DNA from: Paenibacillus xylanivorans
Lineage (GTDB): Bacteria; Bacillota; Bacilli; Paenibacillales; Paenibacillaceae
Direction: 5' to 3'
Assembly (NCBI RefSeq): GCF_001280595.1
Contig: NZ_LITU01000053.1
Location: forward strand, 108,882 to 144,543
DNA: 35,662 nucleotides
The translations under genes were made by a program, and so were the position numbers. Of the stretch, positions 19,050 to 26,351 are shown piece by piece. The stretch's first letter is position 1; the number at the start of each line of letters is the position of its first letter. The notes beneath the pieces are model-generated. The model did no database searches. It had not been told where the DNA came from and saw only the letters and a program-made list of their open reading frames with translations.

Positions 19050-19101
19050 TAAGACTCTTTGCAGAGCAGGGAAACCTGTCATGCGAAGAGTCTTATTTTG
19101 T
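19050..19101 (+). terminator. Terminator of parEC
   Basis: TAAGACTCTT (19050-19059) pairs with AAGAGTCTTA (19086-19095), with an inner CAGG-GAAA-CCTG hairpin, followed by TTTTGTTGTT. Confidence 0.85.
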
Positions 19102-19265
19102 TGTTCGGACGCGGATTAAAAGAGGACCTCGATGCGAAGTTTAACAACCTTCGTCGATTACGGTCGATCGCTGGGAAATTGAAAAAAGGCAGCAGGAATG
19201 CGGCTTTGAAGAGCGAAAACTTAAGCAGGTGAAGTGATAACCGGTTGCAGAGAGGAGCGATGAAG

Positions 19266-19703
19266 ATGTATAATTCCGATTTTGCCAAGTGCTGGTCGAG
19301 GCTGACCAAGGACTACAAGCTGCATATGGATCATGAGCTGGCACCCTCGTTAACAGAGGCGCAGCTGGCCGTACTGGAGGTTCTTGAGGATCACGAAAAG
19401 ATGAAACCATCGGATCTGATTCCTTTTCTGGCTACAACACCCGCAGCAGTAACGATGTTGTTGGATCGTATGGAGAAAAACGGTCTGATTCGCAGGGAAC
19501 GCGATAATCAGGATCGAAGAATCGTATGGGTATCCCTATCCGATAAGGGACGCATGGAGACCGAACGGGGGATCACAATTCGCAATGAGTTTATGAATTC
19601 GGTTCTTAGCAACATTTCGATGCATAATCAGCAGTTGCTGGTTTATCTGTTAGGCAAAATGACAACACCTAAAACAAAAGAGCATGCTTTGTCCACATCT
19701 TAA
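19266..19703 (+). CDS. MarR-family transcriptional regulator
   Basis: A dimeric winged-helix repressor type protein. The DNA-binding part runs from LTEAQLAVLEVLEDHEKM through TTPAAVTMLLDRMEKNGLIRRERDNQDRRIVWVSLSDKGR, the standard MarR recognition helix and wing. ATG 19266 gives 145 residues and stands 8 bases after AGAGGAG; ATG 19260 and TTG 19245 are also in frame but lie too close to, or before, that site. It stands alone: parEC ends in a terminator upstream and a hairpin terminator follows at 19726. It is therefore more likely to act on itself or on distant genes than on the efflux operon downstream, which has its own MarR. Ligand and targets are unknown. Confidence 0.9.
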   Translation: MYNSDFAKCWSRLTKDYKLHMDHELAPSLTEAQLAVLEVLEDHEKMKPSDLIPFLATTPAAVTMLLDRMEKNGLIRRERDNQDRRIVWVSLSDKGRMETERGITIRNEFMNSVLSNISMHNQQLLVYLLGKMTTPKTKEHALSTS

Positions 19704-19725
19704 TGACGAGGGACGTGCGAATAAT

Positions 19726-19777
19726 AATAACCATGGAACTCTTGCTGAATATGCAGGAGAGCTGTGGTTATTTTTTT
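19726..19777 (+). terminator. Terminator after the isolated MarR gene
   Basis: AATAACCA pairs with TGGTTATT at the base, and CTC-TTGC with GCA-GGAG inside, followed by a run of T residues. Several mismatches are present in the stem. Confidence 0.65.
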
Positions 19778-19852
19778 ATTTATGTATACTTTAAAGAGTT
19801 TTGCCTGCTTTGGAGTACTAAGAATAAATTCTAAAATTTTATATGTAAAGAG

Positions 19853-19917
19853 TTGACTATGTAAATATTTTTGTTATAATAAGTAATTGTTCCCCTGATA
19901 TTTCGTGTACGAAATAT
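19853..19917 (+). promoter_or_regulatory. Promoter and MarR-type operator of the MarR-MFS operon
   Basis: TTGACT (19853-19858), 16 bases, TATAAT (19875-19880) form a near-consensus sigma-A promoter. About 10 bases past the expected start of transcription lies an inverted repeat ATATTTCGT-GT-ACGAAATAT (19898-19917), with 9-bp arms and a 2-base centre. Its size and position suit a MarR dimer blocking transcription, which would mean autoregulation by the first gene of the operon. Confidence 0.7.
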
Positions 19918-19946
19918 TATATTCCATAAGTAAAAAGGGTGAATTA

Positions 19947-20393
19947 ATGTCTGACACATACGAAGTATTCTACATTATTAATTCGTTTCGGCAGGTCAAT
20001 CAAATGCTCTTCCGGGCATTCTGGAATGAAAACAAGGAAATCGAGCTCACTTCGATTCAATTCATGGTGTTGTCCATTTTGAAGGAGCGTCCTTCTATCG
20101 GTATTAATGAAGTGGCTGAACTCTGTCATATGGGCAGCAGCTCTATGAGCGCTGTGGTAGAGCGTCTCGTTAAGGGAGAGTACCTTGTTCGAACGCGTTC
20201 CGACTCGGACCGTCGATCCGTAAAGCTTCAGATTACGGTCAAAGGGGAACAGGCCCAGCAGGAAACACACCGTTTGTGGATGGAGCGAGTCTCACCCATT
20301 CTGGATATCCCGAAGGAAGACCTTGAGCACCTGCTTAGAATTCATAATCAAATGATTGAAAAGTTAGAAGGAAGAGAGATGAACAACCAATGA
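19947..20393 (+). CDS. MarR-family regulator of the adjoining MFS efflux gene
   Basis: A 148-residue MarR protein: helices for dimerisation at each end and a winged helix in the middle (SIGINEVAELCHMGSSSMSAVVERLVKGEYLVRTRSDSDRRSVKLQITVKG). I start it at ATG 19947, which follows AAAGGGTGA by about 5 bases; the frame is open upstream to GTG 19905, but that would run through the operator palindrome. Its stop overlaps the ATG of the MFS transporter (ATGA), so the two are coupled. The usual logic is that a toxic substrate binds the regulator and releases it from the operator at 19898-19917, inducing both genes. The inducer is unknown. Confidence 0.92.
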   Translation: MSDTYEVFYIINSFRQVNQMLFRAFWNENKEIELTSIQFMVLSILKERPSIGINEVAELCHMGSSSMSAVVERLVKGEYLVRTRSDSDRRSVKLQITVKGEQAQQETHRLWMERVSPILDIPKEDLEHLLRIHNQMIEKLEGREMNNQ

Positions 20394-21901
20394 GTACTAC
20401 TGCAGCAGCAGCTCCATCCTCCGCGATGGACAACATTAAGAAAGGCCCGATTGTGGCCGCATTGCTAATCGGTGCATTCGTCGCCTTCCTGAATCAAACT
20501 TTGATGAACGTAGCTCTTCCTAAGATTATGGAAGACCTCGGCATCGGAGCGAACAAAGCCCAATGGCTGACTACCGGTTATATGCTTGTCAATGGTGTGT
20601 TGATTCCGGTTACGGCGTATCTGATCGCCAAATTCTCGACACGTCAAATTTTTATTACTGCCATGACGCTCTTTACATTAGGGACCTTGGTCTGTGGCTT
20701 GAGTCCGAACTTTGGTATCCTGATGGTAGGTCGTGTTATTCAAGCGGCAGGTGCAGGTATCCTGATGCCATTGATGACCGTTGTTTTCCTGACGATCTTC
20801 CCAATCGAGAAGCGTGGTCAGGCCATGGGTACGATGGGGATCGCGATGATTCTGGCTCCAGCCATTGGACCGACACTGTCGGGTTATGTGGTTGAGCATT
20901 ATTCCTGGAGACTGTTGTTCTATATCATCTTGCCATTCTCCATTATTGCGACCGGGATCGGTATTGCTTTTGTCAAAAACGTAACACGTCAATCCAAACC
21001 CAAACTGGACTATCCAGGCGTTATCCTTTCTACACTCGGTTTTGGTAGTTTATTATACGGCTTCAGTGATGCGGGTACAGACGGATGGGGCAGTGCAATT
21101 GTTATCGCTTGTCTGATTGTCGGGGCTGTATCTCTGATCCTGTTCGTTATTAGACAGATGACGACGGATCATCCGCTCTTGGAGTTCCGTATTTTCAAAT
21201 ACAACATGTATACATTAACAACGATTATTAACATGCTCGTCACGATGGCGATGTTTGCCGGTATGATTTTGCTTCCGATTTTCTTGCAAAATATTCGTGG
21301 ATTCTCACCGATTGAATCTGGTTTGCTGATGATGCCGGGCGCGATCCTGATGGGGATTATGTCTCCAATCACAGGTCGGATTTTCGATAAAGTCGGAGCG
21401 CGCTGGTTGTCCGTTGCCGGTCTTGCAATTACGGCCATCACAACTTGGGGGCTCAGCCGCCTATCGATTGATACGACGTATGGTTACATGATGTTTATCT
21501 ACACAGCTCGTATGTTCGGTATGTCGATGTTGATGATGCCAATTCAAACGGCGGGCCTGAATCAGCTGCCACAGCGCCTGAACGCGCATGGTACAGCGAT
21601 GTCCAATACACTGCGTACGGTTGCGGGTGCCATTGGTACAGCGATTCTCGTTACGATTATGAGTAGCAAGCTGAAATCCCATCTGGCAGATACCCTGGCT
21701 ACAGGCCAAATCGCTACAGATGATAAGGCTGCAATGCTCCGTGCTACCGCAGATGCAACCATCTACGGGGTAAACTATGCGTTTATTATAGCGACCGCAA
21801 TGACAGTCGTTGCTTTGTTCCTGGCGTTCTTTATCCGTAAAACAAAACCGGCTACTGAACCTGTAACGGTTGAGCAGCAAAAAGTGAATGCAACAGCTTA
21901 A
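20390..21901 (+). CDS. MFS multidrug efflux transporter, DHA2 (EmrB/QacA) type
   Basis: A 503-residue integral membrane antiporter with about 14 predicted helices. The first helix ends LNQTLMNVALPKIMEDLG, the classical DHA2 opening (helix 1 with NVALP). WLTTGYMLVNGVLIPVTAYL and the helix 4-5 region (GRVIQAAGAGILMPLMTVVFLTIFP, then KRGQAMGTMG) with the antiporter motif C-like GPTLSGYVVEHYSWRLLFYI follow. Proton-driven drug export is inferred from the family. It lies behind a MarR regulator with a 4-base overlap and ends in a terminator at 21953. Confidence 0.93.
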   Translation: MSTTAAAAPSSAMDNIKKGPIVAALLIGAFVAFLNQTLMNVALPKIMEDLGIGANKAQWLTTGYMLVNGVLIPVTAYLIAKFSTRQIFITAMTLFTLGTLVCGLSPNFGILMVGRVIQAAGAGILMPLMTVVFLTIFPIEKRGQAMGTMGIAMILAPAIGPTLSGYVVEHYSWRLLFYIILPFSIIATGIGIAFVKNVTRQSKPKLDYPGVILSTLGFGSLLYGFSDAGTDGWGSAIVIACLIVGAVSLILFVIRQMTTDHPLLEFRIFKYNMYTLTTIINMLVTMAMFAGMILLPIFLQNIRGFSPIESGLLMMPGAILMGIMSPITGRIFDKVGARWLSVAGLAITAITTWGLSRLSIDTTYGYMMFIYTARMFGMSMLMMPIQTAGLNQLPQRLNAHGTAMSNTLRTVAGAIGTAILVTIMSSKLKSHLADTLATGQIATDDKAAMLRATADATIYGVNYAFIIATAMTVVALFLAFFIRKTKPATEPVTVEQQKVNATA

Positions 21902-21952
21902 ACCGTACTTAGGTTAATGTTCTTATTCATTCAATAAAGGCTTTAAATATAC

Positions 21953-21995
21953 AAAAGAGAGTTCAGGCAGATCACACTGCTTGAACTCTCTTTTT
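21953..21995. terminator. Bidirectional terminator between the MFS gene and the minus-strand alkyltransferase-like gene
   Basis: AAAAGAGAGTTCA (21953-21965) with inner GCAG-ATCACA-CTGC pairs with TGAACTCTCTTTTT (21982-21995). A-run on the left and T-run on the right allow it to serve both convergent genes. Confidence 0.88.
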
Positions 21996-22014
21996 GCTAT
22001 ACCTTGTTTTGACT

Positions 22015-22359
22015 TTATTTTTCATCGGTCGATAGATCAAGCAGGAATGTAGGACCTGGATCATGACCGAAGAGTCTGAGATTGATGCTCCCATCCATCT
22101 GAAATTCAACACCTTCGCTAATGAGCTCCGTCTCCTGCATCAGGCGCGAATGTTCGTCGGGAATGGAGATCTCACCCTTGGCGTTGACGACGCGGTGCCA
22201 TGGAAGGCGCTCCTTCCGGCTCATGGAGTGCAGAATGCGTACGACCTGTCTGGCAGCTCTCGGGCTGCCTGCATGAGCGGCAATCTGCCCATAGGTCATA
22301 ACTTTCCCCTCAGGAATTGCTGCGATAATGGCGACGACCTGTTGCGTAAACGGTGTCAT
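22015..22359 (-). CDS. Alkyltransferase-like protein (ATL, active-site Cys replaced by Trp)
   Basis: A 114-residue relative of the DNA-binding half of O6-alkylguanine-DNA alkyltransferase. The winged helix (VMTYGQIAAHAGSPRAARQVVRIL) with the Arg finger region is intact. The active-site motif PCHRV reads PWHRV, with Trp54 instead of the alkyl-accepting Cys. ATL proteins such as E. coli YbaZ bind O6-alkylguanine, flip it out and hand it to nucleotide excision repair without removing the alkyl group. I start at ATG 22359 (MTPFTQQ) because the family begins there; upstream codons to 22440 are open but unlike the family. AAAGGAAG lies about 12 bases upstream. It may be transcribed from the RluA-MTase unit upstream. 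Confidence 0.88.
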   Translation of the reverse strand: MTPFTQQVVAIIAAIPEGKVMTYGQIAAHAGSPRAARQVVRILHSMSRKERLPWHRVVNAKGEISIPDEHSRLMQETELISEGVEFQMDGSINLRLFGHDPGPTFLLDLSTDEK

Positions 22360-22477
22360 ATTAGTTGGGTCTTCCTTTCCATTTGAGTAAAAAACCGTGC
22401 CATTCAGATGCGGGATCTGGATAACACGGTTTACGATCAAATTTGGCCTAATCCTGTGAACGAAAAAAAATTAACGA

Positions 22478-23212
22478 TTAATGTTCCGCTTTAAATGCTT
22501 TATCATACACAGCAGCCGGCCACTCTGCCCATGGAAATTCACGGGGAGGCAGGGACTGTAGAACAATTTCCTCCTTCGTTACTGGGTGAGGAAAAGCTGC
22601 AATCGCAGACCAGAGAGCGATTTGTTGTCCGGGCTTATTCATGCTTGCACCGTACTTCTGATCTCCGAACAGCGGGCAGCCGATTTCTTTCATTTGGACC
22701 CGGATCTGATGAGACCTGCCAGTGTGCAGTTCGATATGAACTAGACTATAACGGTCGGTTTCACCGATGACTTGGTAATCCAAAACGGCATCCTTACCGC
22801 CGACTGTACCCTGAGGTACAACGGTGACGGTATTGGTACTCCCATCTTTCAGCAGCGTGTGTTTTAACGTCCCTTGCTGTGCGGGCAGCTTACCATGTAC
22901 AACAGCCGCATATATTTTGCGGAAATGACGTCCCCGAACCGTCTCGGATAATCTTGAAGCAGCCTTTGATGTTTTGGCAAAAATCATCGCACCACCAACG
23001 GGACGGTCAAGACGATGCACTAATCCGAGATAAACGTTGCCAGGTTTGTTATACCGCTCTTTCAAATCCTGTTTCAGCAGTGTAAGCAAATCCGGATCAC
23101 CTGATGCATCTTCCTGTGTAGGTACATTGACCGGCTTCGTAATGCCTAACAGGTGATTGTCCTCAAACAGAATGGGAATATCACCGGTTCCTTGCAAATG
23201 TTGGGACATCAT
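22478..23212 (-). CDS. RluA-family rRNA/tRNA pseudouridine synthase
   Basis: It converts specific uridines in structured RNA to pseudouridine. From ATG 23212 the protein has about 244 residues. The catalytic motif HRLDRPVGG has the nucleophilic Asp69 or 70 depending on the start; the conserved Tyr motif and the C-terminal HTGRSHQIRVQMKEIGCPLFGDQKYG are present. No S4 RNA-binding domain precedes the catalytic domain, so this is a short RluA type. The ribosome site GGGAG stands 5 and 8 bases before two adjacent ATGs (23212 and 23209). The first ATG shares one base with the stop of the upstream methyltransferase gene, so they are coupled. The exact target uridine cannot be assigned. Confidence 0.93.
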   Translation of the reverse strand: MMSQHLQGTGDIPILFEDNHLLGITKPVNVPTQEDASGDPDLLTLLKQDLKERYNKPGNVYLGLVHRLDRPVGGAMIFAKTSKAASRLSETVRGRHFRKIYAAVVHGKLPAQQGTLKHTLLKDGSTNTVTVVPQGTVGGKDAVLDYQVIGETDRYSLVHIELHTGRSHQIRVQMKEIGCPLFGDQKYGASMNKPGQQIALWSAIAAFPHPVTKEEIVLQSLPPREFPWAEWPAAVYDKAFKAEH

Positions 23213-24075
23213 CAGGACTCCCAACGGCCCAAGATGCCGCACGGCAGATCCAGACCACTACGGGTAATTGGAAGACCAATTTCGCCTGCCGTAATTTGAC
23301 CGCCGTATTGGGCAGACATCGTCATTGTCAGCATGTTGCGCAAAACGGTAGAGGAGATACCAGTAGTATAGGAATTGACCAGCATGAATAATGGGTTATC
23401 CGACAAAATTTCCATACAGGACTTCAAGAAAGGGTAGAGGTTCTCTTCCAGTTTCCATGTCTCTCCGTTAGGGCCTCGGCCATAGGAAGGCGGGTCCATA
23501 ATAATCGCGTCGTATCGATTGCCGCGACGCTGTTCGCGCTGTACGAATTTGAATACATCATCTGTAATGAAACGAACAGGACGATCCGCGAGGCCGGATA
23601 ATTGAACATTTTCTTTGGCCCACTGCACCATGCCTTTGGCTGCATCCACGTGCACAACTGAAGCTCCCGCATAAGCAGCAGCAACTGTTGCGCCGCCTGT
23701 ATACGCAAACAGGTTCAGTACAGAGATGGGACGACCTGCTCCGGCGATTTTATCCATCATCCAGCTCCAGTTGGCCGCTTGCTCAGGGAACAGACCGGTA
23801 TGTTTGAAGCTGGTTGGTTTAATATGAAATTTCAGGTTTTCGTATTCGATGGTCCAGCGTTCCGGAATTGGTTTTTTCATATCCCAGCTGCCGCCGCCCG
23901 AAGAACTGCGGTGATAATGGCCGTGAACCTGGAGCCATTCATTGGTTTCTTTTTCAAGGGGCCAAATAATCTGTGGATCGGGTCTGCGCAAAATCACATC
24001 GCCCCAACGCTCCAGCTTTTCGCCGCCTCCTGTATCAATTACTTCATAGTCCTTCCAGTTCTTTGCTACGTACAT
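23212..24075 (-). CDS. Class I SAM-dependent RNA methyltransferase (COG1092/RlmI-like)
   Basis: A 287-residue methyltransferase. Residues 1-90 form an N-terminal region with the conserved GGGEKLERWGDVILRRPDPQ; HTGLFPEQAANW (about 92-103) matches the TGLFPDQR-type motif of this group. SAM motif I is VLNLFAYTGGATVAAA (119-134), an acidic residue follows in VVHVDAAKG, and motif IV is DPPSYGRG at 194-201. The DPP(S/F)Y motif and the gene pair with a pseudouridine synthase make an rRNA target likely (inference). It heads the minus-strand unit and is divergent from the Fur-controlled flavodoxin operon. GAAGGATG lies 12 bases before the ATG. Confidence 0.88.
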   Translation of the reverse strand: MYVAKNWKDYEVIDTGGGEKLERWGDVILRRPDPQIIWPLEKETNEWLQVHGHYHRSSSGGGSWDMKKPIPERWTIEYENLKFHIKPTSFKHTGLFPEQAANWSWMMDKIAGAGRPISVLNLFAYTGGATVAAAYAGASVVHVDAAKGMVQWAKENVQLSGLADRPVRFITDDVFKFVQREQRRGNRYDAIIMDPPSYGRGPNGETWKLEENLYPFLKSCMEILSDNPLFMLVNSYTTGISSTVLRNMLTMTMSAQYGGQITAGEIGLPITRSGLDLPCGILGRWES

Positions 24076-24447
24076 AAGTATTTATCCATCCTTCAAAAGT
24101 CATTTGGATACTATTGTACAACAAAAAAGGACCTGTACGCCAGTTGTGGTGGGCGGAAACCCTTTGTGGAAAGATGGTCACGTCATGCTGCACTTTCATA
24201 ACTGGAATATGATAAATCCGTTCTTAAAAAGATTTCTTATGAAAGTTAATCAAAAAACGCTTGGCCTAACGAGGGCAAAGTACTTTTGATGGTGTTGAAT
24301 GTGGTTCATCACCATATACTGAAATTGAATGCGAATGAAAATTTAATTTGACAATGATAATCATTATCACATATGATTTTGATACATTCAAATGTTACTT
24401 CTTCAGGAACAGTATGACATGATCAATAAAAAGTGAGGGAAAAATAG
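24076..24447. promoter_or_regulatory. Divergent intergenic region between the methyltransferase and flavodoxin genes
   Basis: No convincing gene is present. Besides the Fur-controlled promoter listed separately, there is an inverted repeat ATGGTG (24289-24294), inner TTGAA / TTCA, CACCAT (24310-24315), without a T-run, so an operator or an RNA hairpin rather than a terminator. The leader of the flavodoxin transcript would be about 65 bases and ends in GTGAGGG. Confidence 0.5.
24348..24377 (+). promoter_or_regulatory. Fur-box-overlapped promoter of the flavodoxin operon
   Basis: TTGACA (24348-24353), 18 bases, TATGAT (24372-24377) is a near-consensus promoter. Bases 24350-24368, GACAATGATAATCATTATC, differ at one position from the classical 19-bp Fur box and cover most of the spacer and part of the -35. 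Fur bound with iron should shut off this promoter, so the operon should be expressed under iron limitation. Confidence 0.88.
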
Positions 24448-24900
24448 ATGGCTAAATTGTTAGTGGCTTATGCAAGTATGACAGGAAATACGGAAGAGAT
24501 TGCGGAACTGATTGTTGAAGGGATTAAACAAGGTGGGCATGAAGTGGATCTCAAGTCCGTCACGGATTGCAATGCCTCTGATGTGCTTGATTATGATGGG
24601 TTTCTTATTGGAGTATACACGTGGGGAGACGGTGAACTGCCAGATGAATTCCTCGATTTTTACGAAGAACTGGATGAGATTGATCTGAGTGGCAAACGAG
24701 CAGCGGTGTTCGGAAGCGGGGATACTTCTTACGAGCAGTACTGCGGGGCCGTGGATCTCGCGGCTGCGAAGCTGCTGGAACGTGGGGCGGAGGTATCTCC
24801 AGAGATGCTGAAGATTGAATACAGTCCGATGGAGCAGGAGAAGGATACATGCCGTGACTTTGGCAAACGTTTCGCTGCTGCCGGATTACAGGTGTCTTAA
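24448..24900 (+). CDS. Flavodoxin
   Basis: A 150-residue FMN electron carrier that replaces ferredoxin when iron is scarce. The phosphate-binding loop SMTGNTEE lies at residues 10-17. The aromatic loops that cover the flavin ring are seen in VYTWGDGELPDEFLDFY (about 56-72) and GSGDTSYEQYCGAVD (about 89-103). Length is that of a short-chain flavodoxin, and the closest kin would be B. subtilis YkuN/YkuP. Those are also Fur-controlled, which fits the Fur box directly upstream. The next gene begins 6 bp after its stop, so it is the first gene of an operon. Confidence 0.95.
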   Translation: MAKLLVAYASMTGNTEEIAELIVEGIKQGGHEVDLKSVTDCNASDVLDYDGFLIGVYTWGDGELPDEFLDFYEELDEIDLSGKRAAVFGSGDTSYEQYCGAVDLAAAKLLERGAEVSPEMLKIEYSPMEQEKDTCRDFGKRFAAAGLQVS

Positions 24901-24906
24901 GAACTC

Positions 24907-25710
24907 ATGTTAAGACATAATGTTCAGGCAGCTCTGCAGCCGGGAATGTCAGACGCCCCGGTACGGCTGCTTGAAGATTACAGATTGGAAGAGATGCTGC
25001 GTAGCCCGCACCGGTTCATCCGCCCGGAACCGGAGGCAGAGCAGCGCTCTCCGCTGCAATGGAGACATCGTGTACAATATGCAGTCAGCCATGCGGTCAA
25101 CGCTTTTTACAGTTTGGACCCGGAAGTACGCAAAGAGGTGCCAGTACAGTACTTACTCGAAAAGTGGTGGCCCAGAAAGGCAACCGGATTCGAATCGGTA
25201 CTTCATTACTGGGATGTAAAAAACAAAATTACGGATGAATTATCCCTTGCAATTGCCATGAACGATGATCTGAAGCACCCGACCATTCTGTTTGAACAAT
25301 GGCGAACGGAGCTTCCTACCTTGTCGATGCATCTGTCCATGATCTTCCAGGTGGCCTGGCAGCCAGAGGGCTGGGATTCGCTGCTCATTCAAAAATATAT
25401 GGTTGTCCATGATCCAAACGTTGTTGAGGCGTTCCAGCATATGGTGAGCGCGTTTTGCTGGGAAGCATTTGGCAAGCTGCCAGGCATGATCGAAATCTAT
25501 TGTTTACTCGAAGGTCGCAAGATTCGATATATCCCTGGACGTCAATCGCTTGTTCGTTCCATGGATTATATTCGACTGATTCGGGATAGCATTCCGAGCG
25601 AAGAGAAGGTGGAGTCTGACCAATTTACGGTTCGAGACAAAGTCAGAGTGCATGAAGAGGTCGATCGGTGGAGAAGTGAGACTGAACCGAAAAAAAACTG
25701 GTTGATGTGA
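24907..25710 (+). CDS. Unknown protein, possible degenerate PD-(D/E)XK nuclease fold
   Basis: I do not recognise a named family; 267 residues, soluble, with no signal peptide. The order of elements resembles the Cas4/AddB-type PD-(D/E)XK fold: YRLEEMLRSPHRF near residue 25 looks like the usual opening 'L..Y..CP.RF', a helix-rich middle follows, and EAFQHMVSAFCWEAFGKLPGMIEIYCLLEGRKIRY near 178-212 resembles the closing 'Q...Y......G......YYL..G'. Where the catalytic D and DYK motif should lie, I read MIFQVAWQ and LLIQKYMVV, so the acidic residues are missing. No Cys cluster is seen. It starts 6 bp after the flavodoxin stop with no good ribosome site, so it is coupled to it; an in-frame ATG at 24946 is an alternative. 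Function unknown; the fold is only an impression. Confidence 0.85.
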   Translation: MLRHNVQAALQPGMSDAPVRLLEDYRLEEMLRSPHRFIRPEPEAEQRSPLQWRHRVQYAVSHAVNAFYSLDPEVRKEVPVQYLLEKWWPRKATGFESVLHYWDVKNKITDELSLAIAMNDDLKHPTILFEQWRTELPTLSMHLSMIFQVAWQPEGWDSLLIQKYMVVHDPNVVEAFQHMVSAFCWEAFGKLPGMIEIYCLLEGRKIRYIPGRQSLVRSMDYIRLIRDSIPSEEKVESDQFTVRDKVRVHEEVDRWRSETEPKKNWLM

Positions 25711-25762
25711 GGAATGACAAGGGATGTTGTGATATATCGTGCAGATCAAGGAGGGATGAGCC

Positions 25763-26329
25763 ATGTCTACCGGTTTGAGACAAGATGCAGCAAGCGACAA
25801 GAAACGTACAGGAACTTGTGAATTCAGCCCGTTGCCCGTGCCACAGTCGGTTATAAGACGGTTGCTGGATGAAGCAGATCCATCTTTATATGTGATGAGT
25901 TCAGAGCCTTGGCGGTTTATGTTGTTCGCCAGTGAAGGACGTCAACTGTATCTGGAGGCGGTCAGACAGAGTTACCCACCACATTTGGCAGATCGTTACG
26001 GGGACTGGGCTACATATCAATATACAGAAGCTATCCCAGCACATCTGGTTGTCGTCGCTCCTTCAAGTGCGAGGGAAGACCATTTAATGCCTGCAAAAGC
26101 CTGGAGCAAACGTTTTTGCATCCTGGCAGCGGAGCAAGGCTTAAATGCGGTCTGGAAGATCAATGATTATCAACAGCATCCCGTGTTTATGAATTTGATG
26201 GGGTTAACGAGTGAGGAAAAGGTATTGGGGGTATTCCATATCGGTTACGGAGACCAGTCTGCACTTCGGGACACCGACGCAGGCAGACCAGCCTCTGAAC
26301 TGATGACGGTTTACGACCATCTGGTTTAA
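25763..26329 (+). CDS. Nitroreductase-family flavoprotein
   Basis: A 188-residue protein with the nitroreductase layout. FSPLPVPQSVIRRLLDEADPS is the first helix region, SSEPWRFMLF is the conserved 'N.QPW.F' strand with Glu for Gln, AEQGLNAVWKIND the glycine-rich 'GLG..W' segment, and EKVLGVFHIGYGD the C-terminal 'G.I..GYP' strand. The N-terminal Arg-Arg-Ser that binds FMN phosphate in most members is not obvious (CEFS in its place), so cofactor binding may be altered. Members usually use FMN and NAD(P)H to reduce nitro compounds, quinones or flavins. AAGGAGGGATG precedes the ATG. It is the third gene of the Fur-controlled operon, 52 bp after the second, and ends 22 bp from the convergent HpaB-like gene. 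Confidence 0.85.
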   Translation: MSTGLRQDAASDKKRTGTCEFSPLPVPQSVIRRLLDEADPSLYVMSSEPWRFMLFASEGRQLYLEAVRQSYPPHLADRYGDWATYQYTEAIPAHLVVVAPSSAREDHLMPAKAWSKRFCILAAEQGLNAVWKINDYQQHPVFMNLMGLTSEEKVLGVFHIGYGDQSALRDTDAGRPASELMTVYDHLV

Positions 26330-26351
26330 ACGAGGAGATCATCCCTCATTC

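Noticed and set aside
26330..26351. Terminator between the convergent nitroreductase-like and HpaB-like genes
   Set aside because: Only 22 bp separate the stop codons and no convincing hairpin with a T-run is present on either strand.
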